Below are positions 1 to 7,785 of a DNA stretch of 64,000 nt, piece after piece; positions within the stretch are counted from its first letter, which is position 1; the number at the start of each line of letters is the position of its first letter. Source of the stretch: Timonella sp031979385 (lineage in GTDB: Bacteria > Actinomycetota > Actinomycetes > Actinomycetales > Cellulomonadaceae); assembly GCA_031979385.1 (NCBI GenBank), contig DALZEF010000004.1, forward strand, positions 128,023-192,022, in the 5' to 3' direction. The notes under the pieces are model-generated. The model saw only the letters and a list, made by a program, of their open reading frames with translations. It did no database searches and was not told where the DNA came from. A program made the translations under genes and the position numbers.

Positions 1-2
1 AC

Positions 3-644
3 GTTGAAGAGCCGGCAGCCAAAGGACTCATCTCACCACAAAAAATCGGCAATCCGCTGCCAATCTGGAATCTCCAAGTCCCAGGCTTGACCGGTCTTAA
101 AGTGAGCACCTTTAAGCAGACCAAGGACTATTACTGCGGTCCAGCATCGCTCGCGTTAATCGCACGCGCCAACGGAGTAACCAAAAGCCAGGCTACGTGG
201 GCCAATGCGTTGGGCACCACCGAACACTCGGGGACTGGTTTGGCCAACATCGTTGCCGAGATCAACAAGAACAAGTCATGGCTAAAGTCAGGCTCGAAGT
301 ACAAAGTGCTCAACGTCAGCAAGATGTCGGAGAGCGACTTCAAAGTCCACTACAAAACGCGTATCAATGGTAACCGCGCGATCGTTTTGCACCCCAAACT
401 TCACAAGAAGTTCTTTAGTTACCTCAAGTTTGACCACGGAGGCCACTTCCAAGTCGGCTACGGCTACACCAATACACACGTGAAGTTTATCGAAGTGTAC
501 AACGAGGCTGACTTTATGGGTAAGGACTCAAAGGGTAACCCTAAGGGCGCGAACAGCGCTGGCTACAAAACCATCAAGTGGAAGCAAGCATTGGAATCGA
601 CGACAGTCGGAACCACCACCGCACTGCACACGATCGGGTACTGA
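3..644 (+). CDS. C39-like cysteine peptidase domain protein, 5' end missing
   Basis: The reading frame is open from base 3, so the gene runs in from outside the window; the in-frame TTG at 87 is probably not the real start. The motif TKDYYCGPASLALIARANG is the catalytic-Cys box of the papain-like C39/C39_2 fold, and GGHFQVGYGY about 95 residues later fits the catalytic-His strand, with an Asn in VYNEAD as likely third residue. Such domains are usually secreted or surface peptidases, or bacteriocin-processing domains; which applies here cannot be seen without the N-terminus. The stop is 2 bases before the next ATG, so the two genes are probably cotranscribed. Confidence 0.7.
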   Translation, partial: VEEPAAKGLISPQKIGNPLPIWNLQVPGLTGLKVSTFKQTKDYYCGPASLALIARANGVTKSQATWANALGTTEHSGTGLANIVAEINKNKSWLKSGSKYKVLNVSKMSESDFKVHYKTRINGNRAIVLHPKLHKKFFSYLKFDHGGHFQVGYGYTNTHVKFIEVYNEADFMGKDSKGNPKGANSAGYKTIKWKQALESTTVGTTTALHTIGY

Positions 645-646
645 CC

Positions 647-1870
647 ATGAAGAAGAATCCCGCTGGTCTAGGGGCCCTCGGTGTTGTGGTGATGTTGATG
701 CTTTCAGGCTGCACTTCTGGTGACTCTCGGCCTGTTGCTGCACAGCCACCGACTTCTTCCAGCCCGGTGGTGTCCTCACCATCCTCACAAGAGCCTTCTT
801 CGTCGCAGTCTCCCGTAGTTGCAGAGCCTACGTTGGTGGAGGCGGGCTGGAAGTCGGTGTTGCGGGTGGAAAACCCGGATACGGATTTTGCCGTTAAAAC
901 CTATGGTGATACGGCAATGGTGACACAGACTGTGACCGCTGACGGTGAAGTTTCTTTGACGCACACAACTGCTGATGGGAAGGTTTCAACGCTTGAGCGC
1001 GGTAACCAACGCTTGGTGCAAGAGACCACCTTGTGGGGTGGCGATGTTCTTATTTTCGCTTCGATTGAGGGAGGGCTGGAACCTCCTTATCAGTTGGAGG
1101 TGTGGACACCGGGAGAGAAAACGGCTCGCGTGCTTGCCGCGACCGAGGGAAGCGAATGGCTCACTGAGGCAGTGGTTGCCGGTGACGCGTTGTACTTCAT
1201 CACCAGAGATGACACGGATGCTATGTGTCTGTTCCGTGGTGTGCGGTCCGGTGATGACATAGAACGTCATCAGATCACATGCCTCAAGGATGACGAGGCA
1301 GGCTTGTCATGGCTGTTTGCTGACGGGTCGACTGTCTCGTGGATGACAACAGATTTCCGGATTGCTCCGAATCAAGACGAGTTTCGATGCAATAAGCTCT
1401 ATCGGTTAGTGGACGGGTCTGATGTTCCTGAAGCGGTTCCGGGTGCTGATTGTGTGATGCGAGGTCTTGCCAGCGCGAATACAGCGGTGTGGTCAGACAT
1501 GGAAACCCCTGACGAGGACGGTGCCCTTAGTTACACGGAGAATCAGATGCATGCGACGATTGCTGAGGTAACTGGCGATGCCGGTATCGGGTCGACGGGT
1601 AGTGAAAAGACCTGCGGCGGTATGGTGTTTTGGGCCAGTGAACACGCTGGTTCGGGTATTGACTACGAGTTGGAGAATTTCCGTACGTGGGACCCGGAAC
1701 ATGGGGTGCGGATGCTGTCTCAGCCACCTGGAATTGACATCACGAGAGGCACCTTTGACAAACTCGTGTGCGTCAATGACACCACCATCGGGGTCGAGCG
1801 GGTGATGGTTGGACAGCATCGCCAGGTTGAGTATTTCATCGCTGACATCAGCACACTTAAAGCGTCCTGA
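647..1870 (+). CDS. Secreted lipoprotein of unknown function
   Basis: 407 residues from ATG 647, chosen over upstream in-frame codons because it gives a textbook lipoprotein signal: MKK, a hydrophobic stretch, then the lipobox LSGC with the acylated Cys at residue 22. A Ser/Pro-rich linker (about 23-60) leads into a body with many short beta-type segments and scattered Cys, compatible with a beta-propeller-like extracellular domain, but I recognise no family. It starts 2 bases after the C39-like peptidase gene, so the two may form a secreted/anchored pair. A hairpin at 1889-1920 ends the unit. Confidence 0.7.
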   Translation: MKKNPAGLGALGVVVMLMLSGCTSGDSRPVAAQPPTSSSPVVSSPSSQEPSSSQSPVVAEPTLVEAGWKSVLRVENPDTDFAVKTYGDTAMVTQTVTADGEVSLTHTTADGKVSTLERGNQRLVQETTLWGGDVLIFASIEGGLEPPYQLEVWTPGEKTARVLAATEGSEWLTEAVVAGDALYFITRDDTDAMCLFRGVRSGDDIERHQITCLKDDEAGLSWLFADGSTVSWMTTDFRIAPNQDEFRCNKLYRLVDGSDVPEAVPGADCVMRGLASANTAVWSDMETPDEDGALSYTENQMHATIAEVTGDAGIGSTGSEKTCGGMVFWASEHAGSGIDYELENFRTWDPEHGVRMLSQPPGIDITRGTFDKLVCVNDTTIGVERVMVGQHRQVEYFIADISTLKAS

Positions 1871-1888
1871 CAGGGCGTAATACGGACA

Positions 1889-1920
1889 GTGGGTGCGCAT
1901 CCGATTGGGTGCGCACCCAC
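1889..1920. terminator. Bidirectional hairpin between convergent genes
   Basis: Perfect 11-bp stem (GTGGGTGCGCA pairing with TGCGCACCCAC) around a 10-base loop, between the stop codons at 1870 (+) and 1952 (-). A short T-rich stretch follows on the plus strand (CATTTTG). Confidence 0.7.
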
Positions 1921-1951
1921 TCGCATTTTGTGCTCGCTTAATGCCCGAATG

Positions 1952-3007
1952 TCACCACTGTTTGGTTGATGACGGTTCGGGGTTGGCGCTTCCTTCGGCC
2001 TCTTCGCGTTGGACGGTGCCGTTCTTGTTACGCTCTTCGAGCTGGCGTTGTCGGTCTTGTTCCTCAGGTGTGTAGTTGTTTTGCTCGGGCCGCTCACTGT
2101 CGCCTTCGCCCGGTTCATCAGATGGTTCCTCGTCATCAGGAGATTCTGACGGCTCGCCAGAAGGATCGTCAGAGGGGTCATCCGATGGGTCGTCGTCTGC
2201 CGGTGGATTCGACGGGTCATCCGTGGGGTTGTCTGGGTCCGTGGGCTGGTCAGGGTCTTGTGGGGTGTTGCGTGGGCGCCATTCTGGTTCTTGGAGTTCC
2301 TCGGCGATGGAGATCCGGTTGTCTACGAAATCTTTCTGTTCGCGGAGGTCTTCAACCAGCGCTGGGTCTGTGCACTGGTACTCGTCCAAGAGCATGGCCG
2401 CCTTGCCAAATGCTTCTGATGCGGATGTGTAGTACTCGACGGCTTGCTCAAGGTGCTCACGCGCTGCTTTCATGAGTTCCTCGAACTTTTCTCTGGAACT
2501 TGCCCGCTGGCCAGTGTCATGGTTGGCATTGACGACATCCCAGAACAGGTTTGCTTCTTTGCGCGCGGCTTCGGCTTGGTGGTAGTACACGGCTGCGTGG
2601 TTGACCCGGATCTTACACATGGGGGGAAGCATGGATGCCGGATAGTCAACGAAGGATTCGTTAGGATCGAGCGCGGGGGCAAGTGCTTCGGCACGTTCGA
2701 AGTTGGAGGCGGCACCTCTGTAAGCGCCCTGACGTGTCTGCGCTGTGGCGATGTTGTACGGGTGTACCCATCGTTCGGCGGGGAGCCACGTATCGGTGTG
2801 CTGGAAACTCCAGATGGAGTTCCTGAGGTCGGCTTCCTGATACTTTTCGAGTCCGTAGGCATTCCATTGGATGATGTAGGAAACGTAGGCGATGGCACCA
2901 AGGATGAGCAGTCCCGGCAGTATTGACCACAGGTACCAGCGTCTGCGCATCTTCCGCAGCGCAACCTGTCCTTCTGTACGCACCCGTTTGGTTCGTCTTC
3001 CTGTCAT
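1952..3007 (-). CDS. TPR-like membrane protein of the MoxR/VWA operon (BatC-like)
   Basis: 351 residues. A basic cytoplasmic N-terminus is followed by one membrane segment (about residues 25-47, WYLWSILPGLLILGAIAYV), then an extracytoplasmic helical region in which ATAQTRQGAYRGAASNFERA looks like a tetratricopeptide helix pair, and from about 245 a long acidic Pro/Ser/Asp/Glu tail built of repeats such as DDPSDDPSGEPSESPDDE. It is the last gene of the moxR operon, one base after the VWA gene. In other bacteria moxR-DUF58-VWA-TPR clusters act in envelope stress and surface complex maturation; the role here is inferred from that order. The tail may be cell-wall spanning. Confidence 0.65.
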   Translation of the reverse strand: MTGRRTKRVRTEGQVALRKMRRRWYLWSILPGLLILGAIAYVSYIIQWNAYGLEKYQEADLRNSIWSFQHTDTWLPAERWVHPYNIATAQTRQGAYRGAASNFERAEALAPALDPNESFVDYPASMLPPMCKIRVNHAAVYYHQAEAARKEANLFWDVVNANHDTGQRASSREKFEELMKAAREHLEQAVEYYTSASEAFGKAAMLLDEYQCTDPALVEDLREQKDFVDNRISIAEELQEPEWRPRNTPQDPDQPTDPDNPTDDPSNPPADDDPSDDPSDDPSGEPSESPDDEEPSDEPGEGDSERPEQNNYTPEEQDRQRQLEERNKNGTVQREEAEGSANPEPSSTKQW

Positions 3008-3008
3008 G

Positions 3009-3998
3009 TCACCCCACCACCCTGGACATCCGTGAGGTTGCTGCGGTCAGTTCCCACAGCATGAGGAGGCACGTAAGTACGGCGAATGGCCACACGATCA
3101 GTTGCGGGATCATGATGGCTCGTGAACCCTGGGTTGCGACGAGTTCGGATTCGAGGCCTGCGGTGACGGAGCTGAGGGCACCGGGTTCGGTGCGATGCAG
3201 GTATTCAATACCGAGTTCGGAGGCGAGAGCCTCGAGCTCGGCCTCGTCAATCTTGGAGATCGCAACGCTAGGCGAGGAACCGGAATGGTCCAGGATGTAA
3301 CTGTCGTCATCGAGCAGCGGATCGTAGCGTTTCATCCGGGCACCCTCAGCGGTTCCATAGCCGAGAACCGCACCTCCATCGATGAGCGGTGCAAGGTGCT
3401 TGAAGTCGGTGCGTGGTTCATCCGAGGTGTTCTCTCCATCGGACATGATGAACACGAGCTGCTTGTTGAGGGGGTTGTTCTCGCGTCCTCGTTCCAACAG
3501 GATCGTGAGGTCACCGAGTACCCGGTTCAGGTTGGAGCCGGAGGAGTAGATCGTGATCTCTTGGTTCATGGTGTGCGCCCAATCGCGCAGTGCCCCGACG
3601 TCGGTGGTGAGGGGGAGCTGACGGCTTGCGGTGGAGTCAAACGATACGACTGAGAATCGTGCCCCACCCAGCTCTTCCGTCAGCGTCGCAATGTCTGCGC
3701 GCACTCCCTCCAGGCGTGGTTGTTCGCCCTGGTAGTCCTCGGCGGCCATGGAACCGGTGCGGTCGACCACCAGATACACGTCAAGGTTGATACGCACAGA
3801 CTCCGAGGTCTCCTCCAGGACCGCTGGACCGAACCCGATCAGCGCGATAAGCGCAAAGATCGCGCCGCGCCGTAGCCAGGCTCCACGTCCGAGATCGCTC
3901 GTGCGCACCTGCCGGACCGCGTACACGATGAACGCCACGGCAAGAATGCCAACGACGATGGCGTAGGGGAGCAGTGGGAAGAGCGGGTCAAAGATCAT
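3009..3998 (-). CDS. VWA-domain membrane protein (BatA/BatB type)
   Basis: 329 residues from ATG 3998, whose codon overlaps the upstream stop as ATGA, indicating translational coupling; a start 5 codons earlier is also open. Two N-terminal membrane segments, a von Willebrand factor A domain (about 70-285) and a C-terminal membrane segment. The metal-ion (MIDAS) motif reads DRTGSM, with Arg-Thr in place of the usual hydrophobic-Ser of DxSxS, so Ser at the second position is replaced by Thr (DxTxS), still able to coordinate metal. Works presumably with the neighbouring VWA protein and MoxR. Confidence 0.85.
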   Translation of the reverse strand: MIFDPLFPLLPYAIVVGILAVAFIVYAVRQVRTSDLGRGAWLRRGAIFALIALIGFGPAVLEETSESVRINLDVYLVVDRTGSMAAEDYQGEQPRLEGVRADIATLTEELGGARFSVVSFDSTASRQLPLTTDVGALRDWAHTMNQEITIYSSGSNLNRVLGDLTILLERGRENNPLNKQLVFIMSDGENTSDEPRTDFKHLAPLIDGGAVLGYGTAEGARMKRYDPLLDDDSYILDHSGSSPSVAISKIDEAELEALASELGIEYLHRTEPGALSSVTAGLESELVATQGSRAIMIPQLIVWPFAVLTCLLMLWELTAATSRMSRVVG

Positions 3999-5080
3999 TC
4001 GCCCAACCTCCACGCGACAGCGAGGAAGCCCGCAAACCCGGCGATCATGACGATCAACCAGGGACCAACGGTGTTGGTCCGGGTGATAACGGGTGCAGCA
4101 TCGTGTTCCACGGCCTGACGCGACTGTATGTCCGTGACGATTGAGTCGATCATGATCGGGTCGTTTGAGTAGAAGTACATGCCTCCGGCCTCGGTGAATA
4201 CCTGATCGAACTCCTCTTCGCCGGCGAGGTCGGTACTTCCCGAACCATAGATCCCGATGAGCGAGATATCGAGCTCGGAGGCAAGATCAGCCGCGTCTTT
4301 GAGCGAGTAGACAGGCTCACCTTCAAGGTCGTTGTCGGTTGCGAAGATGATCGAACGTGAGCGCGGCTCCCCGTCAGAACCAGATAGTCCGGTGTCGGCG
4401 GTCTCGAACTGAAGTGCGCAACTTGCAAGACCATCTCCGATGAGGGATGACCCGACTCCGAGGTTGGCGTTTGCCCCGGCCGTGAAGTACTCGTATTTGG
4501 CGAGGGCCTGCGGGTTTCCCGTGAGCGCTCGCGGGTGGAGCGCATCGTATGCCTCGGATAGTTGCTCTTTAACCATTCCGTAGTCGTCGGTCAACGGAAA
4601 CACGGTGCGCGAGGTGGTGTTGAAGATCGACAATGCGATGCGTTCACCGACAAAGGAGTCCACGAGCGTGGAGAATACGTTCACGAGTTCGCGGTCGTAC
4701 GAGAGCATGGACCCGGAGATGTCTAGGCACAGCACGATGTCGCGGTTGGCCATACGCGGGTCGGAGACAGTCACGGTGACGGGTCGTGCTACGAGGAACG
4801 AACCGCCCACAAGCGCAACGGTCAGGCTGAGCGCGCCAAGAGCCTGGAACAGACGATATTTGCGCAGTTGGCGCTTGAACTCGGGGAGATCCCTGACATA
4901 TGAGGAGTTGGCGACCCAGATCGCATCCGCCGCGCCGAGTTTCGCTGAGGCGTCCGCACGGCGCCGAGAGCCCCGCCGCGACATGACCGCCACGATCAGG
5001 CAGGCCGCGAGGGCGCACCCGAGGATGACGGCAATGGCCCACGGCCAGGACAGAATGTGGGAAACGGATGACTGATTCAC
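3995..5080 (-). CDS. VWA-domain membrane protein (BatA-like)
   Basis: 361 residues from GTG 5080, which overlaps the preceding stop as GTGA; longer upstream frames would run through the preceding gene and are rejected. Membrane segments at about 12-34 and 80-98, then a VWA domain with a canonical MIDAS motif DISGSM, and a C-terminal anchor at about 335-355 (VGPWLIVMIAGFAGFLAVAW). Second of two VWA proteins in the operon; in Bat/MoxR systems such pairs form membrane-attached complexes that a MoxR ATPase remodels. Substrate unknown. Confidence 0.85.
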   Translation of the reverse strand: MNQSSVSHILSWPWAIAVILGCALAACLIVAVMSRRGSRRRADASAKLGAADAIWVANSSYVRDLPEFKRQLRKYRLFQALGALSLTVALVGGSFLVARPVTVTVSDPRMANRDIVLCLDISGSMLSYDRELVNVFSTLVDSFVGERIALSIFNTTSRTVFPLTDDYGMVKEQLSEAYDALHPRALTGNPQALAKYEYFTAGANANLGVGSSLIGDGLASCALQFETADTGLSGSDGEPRSRSIIFATDNDLEGEPVYSLKDAADLASELDISLIGIYGSGSTDLAGEEEFDQVFTEAGGMYFYSNDPIMIDSIVTDIQSRQAVEHDAAPVITRTNTVGPWLIVMIAGFAGFLAVAWRLGE

Positions 5081-5562
5081 AGGTGATCCACCACCAACAG
5101 CGCGTTGCGAAGCGTGATCGGCTGGGGTTCCTCGGCGGGGTTCCAGTCTTCGAGGGAGCCAGAACTCGAGAAGGCGGGGTGGTAGAACTGCGCGATGACG
5201 AAGGCAACCTTCTCGGTGCGTTCGTCTGCGACCAGATCCGAATATGTCATGGTCTTCGCGGTGATGCCGGTGCGTGCGGTGACGAACTCGCGCACGAGTT
5301 CGGACAGTTGCAGGTGCATCTCGCGTTCGGTGATCTCCTGGGCGGTGAGTGAGTCGCCCAGTGCCAGAATCCGGTCGCGATAGATATCCTGCAGGGTGCG
5401 AGGTGGCTCCCGTGGCACGAGCAGTTCGTTGTAGCTGCGGGCGGCTCGCCCACGTGTCAGGAAGGGAATGGCCACGAGCCAGCCGATGAATAGCGCCACG
5501 AGCACGCCAATGGCAACCCACCACAGTGGGCTGTAGGCTGTCGGGTCGATGAGCGGAAGCAT
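5077..5562 (-). CDS. Small membrane protein of the MoxR operon (DUF4381-like position)
   Basis: 161 residues. One clear membrane helix near the N-terminus (about 14-36, LWWVAIGVLVALFIGWLVAI), then a basic linker and a soluble helical domain (about 55-120, LQDIYRDRILALGDSLTAQE and following). In MoxR/DUF58/VWA clusters a short single-span protein normally sits between the DUF58 and VWA genes, and this one occupies that place: 11 bases after DUF58 and overlapping the next GTG by 4 bases. Assignment rests on context and architecture rather than on a motif. Confidence 0.65.
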   Translation of the reverse strand: MLPLIDPTAYSPLWWVAIGVLVALFIGWLVAIPFLTRGRAARSYNELLVPREPPRTLQDIYRDRILALGDSLTAQEITEREMHLQLSELVREFVTARTGITAKTMTYSDLVADERTEKVAFVIAQFYHPAFSSSGSLEDWNPAEEPQPITLRNALLVVDHL

Positions 5563-5573
5563 GTCGTGACCGC

Positions 5574-6470
5574 CTAACTCAGGTGCTGCTGTTTGCGGAC
5601 GGCGAGGGCGAACCGTTGGATGGCGTCTGCGGTTGAGTCGACCACGACATTCACGATTCCGTTGCGTTTCAGCATGGCTTCAGTTTCCTCGCGTTGGGCA
5701 CGCACATGCTGACCAGCTTCGCGTTGCACGCGGGAGTTCTTTCCCATGAACTTGGGCAGGTTGATCGAGCGGTCCACATCGGCAACGCGCGGGTTTCCTT
5801 CGAGCCTGGCCCCGACGAACGGTGAGGCGTCGGACACGTTCAACACGAGGACCTCGTGCTTGACCCGCAATCTGCGCAGGAGCGTTTCGTGTTCGGCGGA
5901 TGGCCGCACCTCGTCGGTGATGACGATGATCAACGACCGACGCTTGATGAACGTCAACGCCCTGGCCAACGGGGTGTTCAGGGAACTCGGCGGAGCGTCA
6001 ATCGAGTACATCGAGTCCAGGATCGTCAGCATGACCTCAAGGTCCTGCGTGCTGGCTCGCGGTGGTAGTTGCGTGACCCGCCCCTTGTCTCCGGCCACTA
6101 GGGCAACGCGGTCGCCACGGTCCCTGGCCACATATGCGGCAATGCTTGCGAGGTACATCGCGACCTCGTTCTTGGGCATGCCGCCCGAGGACATCGCACC
6201 CATGTTGCGGCCGGTATCCGCAACGAGCACGACCGTCAGGTTCGAATGCTGCGCGAAACGGCGAATGATCGGACGCCCCGCCCGCGCCGACGACTTCCAG
6301 TCGATGTCGCCCACATCGTCGCCAGGGCTATACAGCGACAGATCATCAAAGTCCTGGCCGTGCCCTTTGAAGATCGAGCGGTGATACCCCTCAAGGAGAC
6401 CTGCCGCACGCTTGAGCACGGGCAGTTCAATGTGCGCGCGCAGATGCGCGAGCCGCGCCACATCGGCCAT
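5574..6470 (-). CDS. DUF58 domain protein
   Basis: 298 residues. The N-terminal part carries the DUF58 signature: a GxGxDFDDLxxYxPGDDVxDIDWKSSAR block at about 37-63 followed by RPIIRRF. A VWA-like Rossmann fold follows (VVLVADTGRNMG, IIVITDE), as is usual for the family. No membrane segment. DUF58 proteins accompany MoxR ATPases in almost all bacteria with these clusters and are thought to be adaptors between ATPase and VWA membrane partners. It starts 152 bases downstream of moxR, with a hairpin in that interval. Confidence 0.9.
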   Translation of the reverse strand: MADVARLAHLRAHIELPVLKRAAGLLEGYHRSIFKGHGQDFDDLSLYSPGDDVGDIDWKSSARAGRPIIRRFAQHSNLTVVLVADTGRNMGAMSSGGMPKNEVAMYLASIAAYVARDRGDRVALVAGDKGRVTQLPPRASTQDLEVMLTILDSMYSIDAPPSSLNTPLARALTFIKRRSLIIVITDEVRPSAEHETLLRRLRVKHEVLVLNVSDASPFVGARLEGNPRVADVDRSINLPKFMGKNSRVQREAGQHVRAQREETEAMLKRNGIVNVVVDSTADAIQRFALAVRKQQHLS

Positions 6471-6568
6471 CGGCGGTCTCCTTCCTTGTGAGATTCTGAT
6501 TGACGACGATCCGGTAACTCCCAGCCCTGCCCCACCTCTGGTGGGTTAGGACCTGAGCCGGGGGCATC

Positions 6569-6587
6569 CCAGCGCCTAGGGCGCTGG
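6569..6587 (-). promoter_or_regulatory. Intra-operon hairpin between moxR and DUF58
   Basis: Perfect 8-bp stem CCAGCGCC/GGCGCTGG with a 3-base loop, in the only sizeable gap (152 bp) of the operon. No T-run follows on the minus strand. It may cause partial termination or protect the moxR transcript end. The intergenic CTCGTCG motif (6596-6609) lies next to it. Confidence 0.5.
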
Positions 6588-6622
6588 AACGGCCCGACTC
6601 GTCGGAAATCTAAGTACTGGTA

Positions 6623-7672
6623 TTACGGAGCTGGAACCGCGTTGAACACGGCGTCGATGATCTCCTCCGGTGCAACGTTGTTTGCAAGGGCGTCAAACGT
6701 GCGCACAATACGGTGCCGCAGCACGCGGTGCCGCACCAACTTGATGTCATCGGGCACCACGAACGCGCGGCCGGACTGGACAGCGAGTGCCTGGGCGACC
6801 CGCATGAGCGCGATCGAGCCGCGCGGGGAGGCCCCAACCCGTACCTGCTCGGTCAGCCCCGGCACCTCCACGGACCCAAGCCCACGTGTCGTGTTGATGA
6901 GGTCAACAATGTACTGCTTGATCGAATCGTCCACATATACGCGGTCAACCAAGGATTGCAGGTACTTGACGTCCTTGATGGACACGCGGCTCGCAGTGAT
7001 GGGGGCATCCTGGGCGCCAGTGGCGACCCGGCCCAAAATCTCGACCTCGTCCGTGGAACTCGGGTAGGTCAGGATTTGCTTCATGAGGAAACGGTCCATC
7101 TGCGCCTCGGGCAGAACGTACGTGCCCTCTTCCTCGATGGGGTTCTGGGTGGCGAGCACCATGAACGGATCAGGCAGACGATACTCCGTACCGCCGATCG
7201 TGGTCTGACGCTCCTGCATAGCCTCCAGCATCGCGGACTGGGTCTTCGCGGAGGAACGGTTGATCTCATCAAGGAGCACGACGTTGGCGTGAACCGGACC
7301 AAGCTGAGTTGTGAACGAACCCGTGCCGTAGTTGTAGATCTGAGTACCCACGATGTCATTGGGCATCAGGTCCGGGGTGCATTGGATGCGGTGGAAGGAA
7401 CCATTCACAGCCTGAGCGAGGGTTTCCGCCGCCGTTGTTTTGGCTAGGCCTGGAACCGATTCGAGTAGGATGTGCCCACCCGCAAGCAGCGTGGAGATGA
7501 GGGAGACCCGCAACTCGGTCTGGCCCACAACCTTCGAGTCGAAGATCGTGTTGATGTGGTCGATGAGAGTTTTCGCGTGGGCGAGCTCGTTCGTCGTGAT
7601 GTTGCCTTGGCCTCGTGACACGTCGCTGCCTTCCGGATTGGCTGGTGCCTGCGGATTGGGGTGGACCCGCAC
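6623..7672 (-). CDS. moxR: MoxR-family AAA+ ATPase
   Basis: 349 residues from GTG 7672. Walker A is the MoxR-type VPGLAKT (about 74-80), Walker B LLDEINR at about 128, followed by the family block RSSAKTQSAMLEAMQERQ, sensor 1 VLATQNPIEEEGTY and the C-terminal lid helices with RVGASPRGSIALM. The protein is a cytosolic ATPase that remodels partner complexes, here presumably DUF58 and VWA proteins downstream. First gene of the operon, divergent from the CtaG/CopD gene with 113 bp between start codons. The start is the least certain part, because the first 25 residues are poorly conserved in the family. Confidence 0.92.
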   Translation of the reverse strand: MRVHPNPQAPANPEGSDVSRGQGNITTNELAHAKTLIDHINTIFDSKVVGQTELRVSLISTLLAGGHILLESVPGLAKTTAAETLAQAVNGSFHRIQCTPDLMPNDIVGTQIYNYGTGSFTTQLGPVHANVVLLDEINRSSAKTQSAMLEAMQERQTTIGGTEYRLPDPFMVLATQNPIEEEGTYVLPEAQMDRFLMKQILTYPSSTDEVEILGRVATGAQDAPITASRVSIKDVKYLQSLVDRVYVDDSIKQYIVDLINTTRGLGSVEVPGLTEQVRVGASPRGSIALMRVAQALAVQSGRAFVVPDDIKLVRHRVLRHRIVRTFDALANNVAPEEIIDAVFNAVPAP

Positions 7673-7785
7673 GGCGCATGTGAACTGTAGCCAGTATGCC
7701 AGTTTTCTTGCCGCGTTATGTGAGGTGACGCATGCCGAAATGCGGGGAATTCGTGTCTATCAGGTAGGGGCAATACAGTAAAGGA
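7673..7785. promoter_or_regulatory. Divergent promoter region moxR / CtaG-CopD
   Basis: 113 bp between divergent start codons. On the plus strand TACAGT (7775-7780 area) lies just upstream of AAAGGAGTGA, a ribosome site plus GTG start; on the minus strand a TACAGT hexamer lies 11 bases before GTG 7672. A short inverted repeat CGCAT/ATGCG sits at about 7732-7747. Confidence 0.4.
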
